Part shown: positions 1-9,428 of the stretch, piece by piece | Numbering within the stretch: position 1 is the stretch's first letter | How the letters are laid out: each line of letters starts with the position of its first letter | Assembly (NCBI GenBank): GCA_018466975.1 | Contig: CM031557.1 | Coordinates: 1,984,001-2,048,000, forward strand | From: Sparassis latifolia | Taxonomy: Eukaryota; Basidiomycota; Agaricomycetes; Polyporales; Sparassidaceae | DNA length: 64,000 nucleotides | Direction: 5' to 3' | Position numbers and translations under genes: made by a program | The notes under the pieces: generated by a model | Databases searched by the model: none | What the model was told of the DNA's origin: nothing | Seen by the model: the letters and a program-made list of their open reading frames with translations, nothing else

Positions 1-552
1 TATACAGGGCAGGGTTTGCGGGCTCTCAGTCGGCGTACGAAGCGGCCGTCACCCCGCTGTTCGAGTCCCTCGACAGACTAGAGAAGATCCTTGCTGGAAG
101 AGACTACCTTGTTGGAAATCAGCTCACAGAGGCGGACGTCCGCCTCTTCGTCACAGCGGTTTGTGCTACAATTGCGAATCGGGACTGTTCTTGATCTCAA
201 GTACGCCAGATTCGCTTCGACGTGGTTTACTACGGCCACTTCAAGTGCAACGTGCGCAGTATCCGCGGGGGCTACCCTGCTATCCACCTGTATGTTCTTT
301 CCTCAGGTTCGGTCATGGCTGTAGGCTGATCATACGCGACAGGTGGCTGCGCAAGTTGTACTGGACGAACCCGGCGTTCTCCTCAACCTGCCGTTTCGAC
401 CACATCAAGACACTCTATTACTGGTCCCAAGTTAATGTGAGTTTCCTGTATCTGATCTCTTCTGCTCCTGAAGCCTGACGCACTTTGGAATGTAGGTGAA
501 TCCACACAGGATAGTTCCGGTCGGTCCTGTCCCTGATATCGTACCCCTTTGA
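1..552 (+). CDS. ECM4: Glutathionyl-hydroquinone reductase (ECM4/Xi-class GST), C-terminal part
   Basis: The gene enters from the left edge; only the last four exons are present (1-158, 210-289, 343-436, 496-552), joined by GT-AG introns and ending at TGA 550-552. The spliced reading frame gives the helical C-terminal GST domain: [16 protein letters not shown], then [41 protein letters not shown] and the terminal [10 protein letters not shown]. This set is typical of the fungal ECM4/GTO family, which uses glutathione to reduce glutathionyl-hydroquinones, in decay fungi probably as part of aromatic detoxification. The N-terminal thioredoxin fold with the catalytic cysteine lies outside the window, so activity cannot be judged. 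Family assignment is firm; cellular role is inferred from the family. Confidence 0.9.
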
Positions 553-1080
553 TGCGCAAAAGGAATTGTAAGCGAGGTGGTGTACTTGTACCTGTAGCGA
601 AATTGGAACTTCAGCTCCACTTTGGAATTTGGCAGCGAGGCGCAATGGCGCGAACGAAAATGCGTGACTTGCGCGTGACGGCGTCATCGCTGGTCTGACT
701 CGGAGTTGTTCAACGAGAACGTTCACCGCTTCCGTCTCCAGCGCCATCTGCTCGAAGTGTCCGTACCTCTCAGTCTTACTGTTTCTTCGTCAGAGGTTAT
801 GGAAGTGCACGCCCGGGCCTGAGGAAGTTCTGGCAGTGTTCTGGCTTGGCACTAACGTGCCTATCACATGATCGCGTCGTGGTCGCCCTCAGCCGCGGCG
901 TGGCTGGACTTCCACTGGCACCGTCCGATAAAATGGTGGCTCACTCCCACTGCCCACTTGGCACTGGCATCCCAGAGCACACTGGAGTCAATCGCGAGTG
1001 TCCGCCTTGGCTGAGCCGGTTTACTCTGACTCGCGCACCCCGTCACTTCAAATTCGCGATCTTCACGAACCCACGCCGCG
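553..1080. other. Intergenic spacer
   Basis: Between the reductase stop and the next start. No open frame here resembles a known protein and no repeat is seen. The part just before 1081 is presumably the promoter of the secreted glycoprotein gene. Confidence 0.5.
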
Positions 1081-2359
1081 ATGTATACGATGTTTACCCG
1101 CACCCCTCTCGTCCTCCTTGCCTTAGGAGCACTCTCTCGAGCCCAAACCTATAGCGCGACGTATTTACCATCGAACGCACCGCCACAAACTGAAGAGGGT
1201 CAGACAGGCACCAACAAGTGCGGGACGGGATACAACCAGACATCAGAGTGCCAAAACGCGTATCGTGAGTTGCTATCACAACTATGCGCACTGTCTTAAC
1301 AGAAATCGCCCAAAAAAAGTGAATTCCGTCGATGACTTCTGTCTATTCGCGCCTCCGGAACCTGGCGCCAACTCGACCATAGGCGACACAGAACGTATCG
1401 AGGTCGCGTGGTGCATAAAGTCGGGCTATGGAGCGAGATTGATTCCAGACGGAACCATCACTGGCGCGCACTTTGTGCAGACTCCTGATTATGTGCAAAT
1501 CACTGGTATCGGCAATCTGACGAAGATCAATATTCCCACCGGGGACGCAGGTGGAGAGCTGGACCCGCACGGTGCAGACGGGAACGGTGCGACTTTCTTT
1601 TCATTCGTGTGGACAGCTGTGTTCAAGGGTTTTTCTCAGGCAACCCCGTTGGCGGACTCGTCTTCTCGAGTGCTTTCGGTGATACCGTGCAATTGCATGA
1701 GTGGACGGCAAGTACTCTCGTTGAGTCGACGTTAGCTCCGGACTGATACCCCTTGCAGAACTACATGTCCGATACACAGTTCTGCTTCCGCGGCTGCAAA
1801 GATGGTCCAAATGCGCCTACATTGTGCCAGCATATATATGACGTCTTGGGCTGTGCTTGGAACATGCCAGCGAACTATGGTGCCGGAGTTTTCGAACGAT
1901 GTATGGGCGATGATGCTGAGGTTAGTCCAATCGAGCAGAGAGCATGCAACCGTTTTATTACTATCTTTGCAGCCAATGGGTGTGTACGGCACATCAACGT
2001 TCTACCAAGGTCAACCGATGACGCCTTCTGCGCACCCCATCCCGCCTTCGTCCCTCTGCACATCACTCACATCTATTGGCAACGGCCTTGTCGCCGCGTC
2101 CTCTTCTGCCGTAAGCTCTTCTGCGACTACGACATCTGCTCCGGTGAGCATGCGTCTTCTATTTCCTCATTGAGCCCCGTTAGTTCGGCCGCTGATCCTG
2201 TTATCCTCTCCCCAGAGGTCAACGAGCGGCAGCGCGAGCTCGTCATCGCACGCTACCGAGACGGGCGGAGCGAGCACCAGTGCAGGAAAGCGTCCCGGTG
2301 TGGAGTGGTCAATGGCATTCCTTTCGACGCTGATCTGGCTTTCGGGACTTGACTTCTGA
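1081..2359 (+). CDS. Secreted GPI-type glycoprotein, basidiomycete 'macrofage activating glycoprotein' family
   Basis: Six exons (1081-1264, 1320-1586, 1640-1707, 1759-1920, 1973-2143, 2216-2359) give an intact frame of 331 residues. It starts with a signal peptide (MYTMFTRTPLVLLALGALS, then RAQ). The mature part carries NSVDDFCLFAPP, NSTIGDTERIEVAWCIKSG, GELDPHGADGNG, CFRGCKDGPNAP and WNMPANYGAGVFERC. The cysteine-rich core resembles the secreted family usually annotated 'macrofage activating glycoprotein' in Agaricomycetes. A Ser/Thr-rich stalk follows and the protein ends in a hydrophobic tail (MAFLSTLIWLSGL), as in GPI-anchored wall proteins. Two introns are unusual: intron 1 must end at AAG (1319) and intron 3 has a GC donor (1708). 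The molecular function of the family is not established; wall or extracellular location is inferred. Confidence 0.85.
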
Positions 2360-3216
2360 CCGGTTTTTTTTTCTTGGTACAGTACTATGCGAATGGACAT
2401 CCCCGTTCTGTTTGACCGTGACCTACTACGCTGACCACTACCCAAAATTTGGACAAGACTTTATGATTGGACGCTGGTTTCCAGTTGTAGCCCGCACACT
2501 CTTACTGTATTCTTCTGCGGCAGATGCTGCGTGCGCTTCTTGCGGACTGTGTAATACCATCAATTTACATCTCCTTCAAGCTTCATGGCACGGACTTCGC
2601 ACTGACTACTTCGCGGGAAATTGTGAATTATTGTGGTCCAAAGGTGCAAATTCGGAAAGCACGCATTCCTGTGACAAACCGTTGGACTTACGCTCAATTA
2701 TTGGGGCGCCTTCCTGCCTCCTGAGACCGCATGCCAATGACAATGCAACCTGCAAACTTGGCAATTACCGGCTCACATTAGCAATTAAATGAAAATGGGG
2801 ACGGCCTTTCCGTTCCTATCCACATTGTAAGAATGAGCTCATTTTCATATTCCCGTGACAGATGGCAACTGTCGACGATCCAAAGAACGGGAATAACTCC
2901 TCCCATGCGAGTTGTGGATGGGACGATTCAGGCCAAATTCGAGCATTTTTCAATCTCACAAAATGGGAGGCTTTCCACGCCCTTCAAACTCTTATAATTG
3001 TTTGACATGACTGTCAACAATCTGGCTCAGCAAACGCGGAAAGCTGGTTGACGACGGACAGGCTGTGTGGCGCAAGCGACAGTTGTTCTTAGATAGTTGC
3101 CATTTCCGTCCATCCGCCTCAGAGCGGCAAACTGTATGCAACCATCGGACTGGAGCTTATATATCTCGGTGACGGCACTGCTCAGATTCCATCCTCTCTC
3201 CCAGACCTTCACCTCG
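2360..3216. other. Intergenic region without a supported gene
   Basis: About 850 bases. Short open frames exist, for example around 2466-2792, but none shows a recognisable domain or a convincing intron chain. The right end should hold the promoter of the next gene. Confidence 0.4.
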
Positions 3217-4004
3217 ATGTCCTCGAGTGCTTCATTGTCCTCATCATCTGCGGTCGTCTCAACATCGTCTACACCGAGTTCGGGCAATTCTGGGGGTGGA
3301 TTCTTCTCCGCGAATGGCACCCCGGCGCTCATCCTCGCATTCCTTGCCATTGGCCTATTCGTCGGAGGAATGGTGACCATGTTCGCCCTGCGCAGACGGC
3401 GCATGTTCCGCCTAGGGAACAGGTTTTTGGGAAGGAGGACGAATACCTGGACGTCGGACATACCAGAAAGCACGGTACCCCAGCGGACAGAGCGGCGCAG
3501 GCAGAGGCACTTCGGCAAGAAACCAGAGTTGTGGGATGTCTATACTGTGAAGGAAGAGTATCAGGACGCGTCATGGGAGAAGGTCACGGTGAGTTCGCCT
3601 AGCAGCGCCTGTTCTGCGATCGTGGAATCGTGAACCCTCAGTTCATGACCTGCACAGCCCATCTCAGCGAAAGTGATCACCGAGGAGTTGCCTGACGTGC
3701 TCCACGACGTTGATCCCCCACCACTTTTTCGCCTCCTCACGAATCACGCTTCCATAGCCTCATCTCTCACGGCCGTTTTGGTTTCCTTCGCTCGACCGAA
3801 GTGCAGCCAACCGCTGTTCCCACACGACCCCCACGCATTGAAGTTGCAGTTGCCATCGCGATGCCTGTACCAAGCTCCAGTGATTCTGGCATGCTTGAGT
3901 ATTCGCTCGGGCTAGCAGAGCTGCCTTGGGACTCTGATATGCATGCCGCCATGCATTCAGCAGAACAAGGTCCCGCACTAGACAATCGAGAGCAAGTATT
4001 ATAG
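3217..4004 (+). CDS. Single-pass membrane protein of unknown function (agaricomycete family)
   Basis: Proposed exons are 3217-3588, 3658-3708 and 3807-4004, giving 206 residues. A short Ser-rich N-terminus is followed by one clear membrane helix (TPALILAFLAIGLFVGGMVT) and a basic stop-transfer stretch RRRRMFRLG. A cytoplasmic part includes KPELWDVYTV and WEKVTPISAK, and a C-terminal block contains EVAVAIAMPVPSS and EYSLGLAELPW. I recognise this arrangement from hypothetical proteins of Agaricomycetes but know of no assigned function. The first ATG before the Ser run (3217) was chosen as start. The second intron (about 3709-3806) has a weak GTTGAT donor. Without it the frame changes between the helix part and the conserved C-terminal block, so a real frameshift cannot be excluded. 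Confidence 0.6.
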
Positions 4005-4554
4005 CAAGGCAGGTCCCGTGTTCTTGTCATCCCGCGCATTTCTCACTGGCGCCGACAGTGTAATTCCTTAATAGTTCCACCCATCTTGTACGACATATAT
4101 TGTAACTCGCGTGTGCTTTATTTTTGTTCCAGCTGGTGTAACGCTTTACCCCATCTGTGGCCCGTTGGCCTGGCTCCATGCTTGGATTATCATCAGATAT
4201 TCTAGATAATGCCTTCACATACCACGCGTTGTTCTCTTGACCCATAGTGACCAGCCACTGCTTTGCCGTGCATAAACGACTGATCGTGTCCAGTGTAGAT
4301 CATACCGCAAACTTATGTCCTCTTCCCGAGATACGGCTGCTTTCGGACTCCACGTATCCACAGTCACACAGGTATGTCTTGTCATCTGCGGCACTCATCT
4401 GGATCGTGTCGAAACCTTGCTATCTTCAAGATGCACTGCATTACATGTTTGGAGCTGTACCGAAGATCTACAATCACACAAAGGCCCCTCAGCTACAGCC
4501 AAAGGTCAGAGTCACTGCCGCTTGAATCTATATCCTCAACAAGTGTGCAAATAA
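4005..4554. other. Spacer between convergent genes
   Basis: The 550 bases lie between the 3' ends of the membrane-protein gene and the oxidoreductase gene. No domain, RNA gene or repeat is visible; it probably holds the two 3' untranslated regions. Confidence 0.4.
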
Positions 4555-6533
4555 TTATACGATATTACCAACGGCCAAACCAATAACCAGACCTATTAGC
4601 CCCATCACTATCCATGAATCCAGTATACTGTTCGTCGTGGCAGATCCCGCTTCACCGTCAGGCGCAAACCACAACCACATTCGCAACACTGCACTCAACC
4701 CCCCGACCGAATAGTCCGGCTCCTGTCCGCTTGCGATCCTGCGCAGCATGACGATGTACCACGCCATAGTCGTCCCTGCTCCGACGAGCCTTGGAAACTC
4801 GAACGGGAACAGCGTCCATAGCCACACGAGGAAGGAGAGGAACACCCGCGCTATACGGTCCCCCAATTCGACCTTGTCTCCAGGGTTGCGCCTTCCGAGT
4901 CCGTGGATGTCGGGCTCTGGAGGAGATTCCATCAGGAGTGTGTTGTCTCCGTTCTTTAGGGCCTCCGCTAGCGTTCGGGGGAGCTCTGGGTAGAGGATAG
5001 ACAGCCTGCCGAGGCCCAAGAGGTGTGCATGCTTCTGGGACAGTGCGGACGATAAGAGAGGGAGACTGCGTAAGCCGCCTGTCAAGAGTACCAACGGTGG
5101 CGGTTTGGGTGGTGCCGTTGAAGAACCAGCTTCCTCGTTCCTCGTCGAATCTTGCGTGTCGAGAGACTGGGAGGTGAGCGCCCGCACAGCGTTGCGGGAG
5201 AAGTGGGCGAAGAGCCCTTGGCGCTGAGATCCACTCCTCACGGATATGAAGTCTACGGTAACGGTAAGCCTGCTGTGTACGTGTATTCGAAGTACTGTTC
5301 GGAAGTTATCACCTGGATGTTCGTAGTCACCTCCGCTGACCTGTATGAAGTCCACCACTGACCAGCGGGCAATTTCCTTCACGTGTTCTAGAGCCAGGGT
5401 TTCCTGCATTCCAGTCCTAGAGTGGTCTTGTTCATCCTCAGTTCCATTTGAGGACTCTTCGACGTAGTCTGAGGCGTTGAGCTTGATCCCAAGTATGAAA
5501 TTATCGGGGACCATACCGGGAGACCGGATGGATGACACGATATGATGCAAAAAATGCAGCGGCTCGGAGTAAGCGTCGGAGCGAAGATTTGTCTGTGTAC
5601 TCAATAGTTACTGAGAAAAAGAGCAGCAAGAGTACAAGGTTTCTGACCTTGGGCGAGATAAATTGTGCGATGAGATCTAATGTGCAGCTGATCAGACGAC
5701 TTCGAAGTCACGACAAGAACACGAGGAATATCAATGGCGCGACCTACATCCGTGACTGGCATGCAGCTCAACGCCGTCAAACCCGCTTTGGGCTGCGACC
5801 TGCGCACCTCTCACGAATGAGGCTACGGCGTCGTCAATGTCAGATAATGACATGACAGTGGGAGTCTGAAAACAGATATTGTGAAGAAACCTGGAGAATG
5901 AGCTTGTATGTTCGCCCTGTGAATTTCCTCTGCGGCCGACAGGGACAGCACTGGGGCCAAATGGTGGACTGAAAGGCCAGCGTCCGCCAAGGAAGTTTGG
6001 GGACTGGCGACCCGCATGTGAGAGCTGCATGATAGCGAGAGACGCGGTAGATTGTCTGATCATCGGATCCCTTCCCAGATCCACCGTGGATGATGTTGGC
6101 CAGACGTTCGAAAGGCTTAAGTGTCTCTGGGCTAATATGTTCGGGGATAACAAGATCTCTACCCAGGGTGAGATGATCGCGGGCGACTTGCACGTTCCCG
6201 GTCATAATCATGCCCCAGCGTCCTTGCGACCAGCGGCTGTATAATTCAAAGTGGGCTGCATTTGGTGGGCCGCCAAAGAGAGCGCTCATGTGTTCGTACA
6301 GTGACACCTTATAACATAGTGTAACCATGCTGGTTATTTGAAGAGAGAGCCTTATTTCACCTTGACAAACCTGTTCTGCACCGTACGACCGCATGGCAGG
6401 CGGATCGGGGAGAACAATTCTTCCTGTGATGGAAGGTGAGAAAAATTTCCATTCCGCACGTTTTCTAAATAGTCAAATGAGCTAGGTGAGTGCAAGGTTC
6501 GTATGAGTTCAATGATATGTCCTCACCGTCCAT
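4555..6533 (-). CDS. Old Yellow Enzyme-like NADH:flavin oxidoreductase with hydrophobic C-terminal tail
   Basis: The spliced minus-strand frame begins with a possible microexon (ATG at 6533, MD then ENVRN) and continues FSPIRLPCGRTVQNR, YEHMSALFGGPPNAAHFELY, the FMN-barrel strand SLAIMQLSHAGRQSPN, then FDGVELHASHGYLIAQFISP, and LLTGGLRS in the last exon. These are hallmarks of the FMN-binding TIM barrel (Oxidored_FMN), which reduces activated C=C bonds with NAD(P)H. The exon-2 donor near 6370 is uncertain, because the expected NRLVK segment reads NRFVK with a weak intron boundary. After the barrel there is an added region with hydrophobic stretches VFLSFLVWLWTLFPF and TMAWYIVML and a final helix SWIVMGLIGLVIGLAVGNIV, suggesting membrane attachment. 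The barrel assignment is firm, the start tentative. Confidence 0.8.
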
Positions 6534-6953
6534 TGCGCCTTAGTATGACTAGAGACGTGGTCACAAGTGTCGGCAAACGAAACCCCAATCTGCGACTGTA
6601 ATCAAATCCAAAAAGATGAAACCTATTTATGCACGAAGACAGGTTTGCAGCCTGAATTTTGTGACCCAAGATGACGTCCAGAGTAAGTCAGAGTTGCAAG
6701 GCTTTTCAGTTCGAGGTGACGATCGGACCTTTCCATTTTTGGAAACTGTAATAGAACGAACCAATATTATATGTATCCCCGGTTTTCGGGGTCTCTTCAA
6801 AGTGAGAGGACGGTCCGTGTCGGAAATTCTAGTATTGCCCACCTCTTGCTGTACGAGGCAACGTCTCGCGTCGAGATAAGTGAGTGTGCTAGTTGCATTA
6901 CTGCATGCAACTGATGTCTTATTGCGTTATTTTAGCGGTTAGCGTACTGCATC
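6534..6953. other. Divergent intergenic region
   Basis: 420 bases between the 5' ends of the minus-strand oxidoreductase and the plus-strand phosphotransferase, so it probably carries both promoters. No strong TATA box or repeat was recognised. Confidence 0.4.
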
Positions 6954-7858
6954 ATGGCCCTCTCAATCGTATATCGCATTATGTCGCTCATGGTCTCCTT
7001 CTTGCCTGTGCGTTTCCGTGCCAAGCTGTGGACGTACCTGATGCATGTCGGGGTTCGTCAATGGCCACGCGAAAGCGCTGCCCAGCGCATACCTGGAGGC
7101 ATGTATGTCAAAGCAAGCTCGCTCATCCGCCTTAGCGAAGGTCAAGTCCTCCGTTACGTTGGGGCTCACACTTCCCTACCGGTTCCAGTCGTTGTCGACA
7201 ATTTCACTTTCGGAAGGACTACGTTCCTTGTTATGTCTCGCCTGACTGGCCAGCCACTGAGCGAGGTGTACGTCGATATCACACCAGAGGTAGAAGGCCT
7301 CTTAAGTGCGCAGCTCTCTCGAATCTTAGCGCCACTTCGAGCACTTCCTCCTCCGTCGGACGCCGTTTGCGGATGGGACAATGGCCCGGTTCACTGCGAA
7401 CGGGTTGCTTTTGGTTCTCCGCCAGTCGGGCCTTGGGAGTCAGTTGCTGCCTTCCACCACGAACTGATGGCACGTACGAGACGATTGGTTGTTCCTGAAG
7501 AGAAGACCGAGGTAGTCCACGACGTTGTTCAGCGGGCCCATTCACGCACCCATCGTGTGTGTCTCACACACAACGACCTGGGACCACACAACGACCTGGT
7601 GGATGCCAGCTGGAAAATCACAGGCATTATCGACTGGGAAGCATGTGCATGGATGCCTGAATACTGGTGCGTATCTCTGTCTTGACGCGGTGCCGTATAA
7701 AATGACCATCATCTACCAGGGAACTCACAAAAGGGACTTTTCTTCCTCAGTGTCGAAAAGGTCGTTGGAATAGGATCATGACCGCTGTTTTTCCGATGTA
7801 TGCGCTTGAGCTGGAAGCGGAGCGGTACATCGTGAACTACAGAGAGTGTTACGCCTGA
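6954..7858 (+). CDS. APH/choline-kinase-type phosphotransferase
   Basis: Two exons (6954-7666, 7720-7858) encode 283 residues. The protein-kinase-like fold of the aminoglycoside phosphotransferase (APH) superfamily is indicated by the ordered motifs GMYVKASS (candidate ATP-binding lysine), VPVPVVVDNF, FLVMSRLTGQPL, the catalytic loop CLTHNDLGPHNDL and the metal-binding loop GIIDWEACAWMPEYW. The C-terminus FPMYALELEAERYI is also typical of the large fungal APH family. Substrates of these proteins are mostly unknown; resistance to a drug should not be assumed. A 14-bp direct repeat (acaacgacctggga-like) lies in the catalytic-loop DNA and creates HND twice; the catalytic Asp and metal-binding Asn are both retained. 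Confidence 0.82.
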
Positions 7859-8501
7859 ATTGATTGCTTGATGTCTTCTACACCGCCTACAATCATGACA
7901 CGTTAATTTTCATTCCCATTGCTTGCACCTCGGAGGTCAATACAGTCGAAAGAGCATCTTGCGATGCATGTGGGCTATGGTAGGTGTCACAATCGCGACA
8001 GAGAAGAGCGCCTAGCCGTAGGCGGCCCTAACTTTGCCCCAGAGTCGGACGGCGCGCCGCAAACTAAATAGCTCGCCAATGAGCGTGCCACTAGCCTCGC
8101 AGACAACTCACCCGAAAGCGCGCGCTTGGACCGCAACCACCACCATCTCGATTAGGCGACGAGCTTTGCGCCAGCGATGACATCCCTTTCGAGCTCTACA
8201 CTACCAAACACCTGCCACTAATCTCATTGTGATGCTCTTCTTCCACCGCTCGCTTCCTATTCCCAGCGGTTCCCTTCATTGGCGCTCCCCTTTTGCGCGT
8301 TCGGCTTCGTCATTCGCCAAGTCACGTATGTGAGGCGGCACCAACTAATCTTCAAGACCTCGACTGGTCGTCCTCGAACGAATAGCGCGGCTCGGAGTTT
8401 GCCGCTCTGACTTCGCCCGTCATGGTGTTGCATGCTGCACCAATTTTAGTGCGATGATTCGTTCGACTTTAGCACAACGGAGAGCAGTTTTCCGGTATGC
8501 G
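7859..8501. other. Intergenic region
   Basis: 643 bases between two plus-strand genes. No open frame with a recognisable domain, no repeat and no RNA gene was seen. It must contain the terminator of the phosphotransferase gene and the promoter of the hydrolase gene. Confidence 0.4.
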
Positions 8502-9364
8502 ATGTCTCCTCTCCGCTTACTGAGATGTTCAACTTCGTCGTCGATATCAACTTCATACCTCCTACGGAGTCCCCCATCCTCTGCGCCCCGAGAAGTGCCG
8601 ACTCCGCTGGTATTCGTGTCGGCAAGCAGATGGGACGCCGCCTCATCAAGTGGGTAAGTAGATACCCGGAGAAATCTCAAGGGATAAAGCTTAAGTATTT
8701 ACGCTCGGATAATGGAAGAATGACCGAATTTGCCTCCATGCTTGCGGAGCGTGGCTTCACTTGCCTGGAGGTAGATTTAGCTCCACCGAAGGATAGGCAA
8801 TCCAATGCAGACACTTTGATGCATTATTTTGGGACCGGTGAGTGCGTGATCTGTGCGCTGTGCTCCAAGAGTTAAGTGTTAGAACGTCTTGAGGATAACG
8901 GTCCTGATAGACTCTCGGAGTCTCAGTTCTCCGTTCAAGCATTATACAGCAGTCAGAACTTCGGGCGAATAAAGAGCTGATGAAGATTTACAGAGCTTTC
9001 ATCTCACATTCGACTGTGTGCAATACCCTTTCCCCCGGTTATCTTTGCACGCTCCTTCGGCTCACTCATCGCTCAAACCTACATCTCATCCTATCCCGCG
9101 TCCGGTCTTCTGCTCATCTCCCCTCCAGTTTCCAATGAAGCTGTACCATCTGCTCTACTGCCTTCTTCTTTAAGAGAGTTTGACTTCGAGCCGAAGTTCC
9201 CTTGCGGTATACTGTACGCACAAGGAGAGATGAAGCGATTGGAACACAATCGGCTCTGGAGAGATCCCAACGTCGACAGGCTAATGGTGAAAGATACAGG
9301 AGCTATCGACGGACGAGAAGGCCAGGCAAAAATCGAGCAATGGCTAGATGAGATTGGGGTCTAG
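8502..9364 (+). CDS. Alpha/beta hydrolase, small fungal type
   Basis: Three exons (8502-8653, 8719-8837, 8994-9364) give 213 residues. The N-terminus MSPLRLLRCSTSSSISTS is basic and Ser-rich and could be a mitochondrial targeting peptide. Then come LAERGFTCLEVDL, SHIRLCAIPFPPVIFARSFG and LIAQTYISSYPASGLLLISP. ARSFG is the nucleophile elbow (Ser flanked by small residues), followed by the usual QTYIS helix and LLLISPP strand. The last exon ends with KIEQWLDEIGV. The protein is shorter than many hydrolases and the cap region is minimal. The second intron (8838-8993, 156 nt) is long for this window and might hide a short exon. Substrate unknown. Confidence 0.78.
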
Positions 9365-9428
9365 TCTGTCTCCATCTACGAGGAGGATACATAACGTTGA
9401 ATGTCCACATCCTAATCATGTAGGGAGA

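Noticed and set aside
6954..7858. Antibiotic-resistance kinase
   Set aside because: APH-fold proteins are a large fungal family with unknown substrates; nothing here points to a drug.
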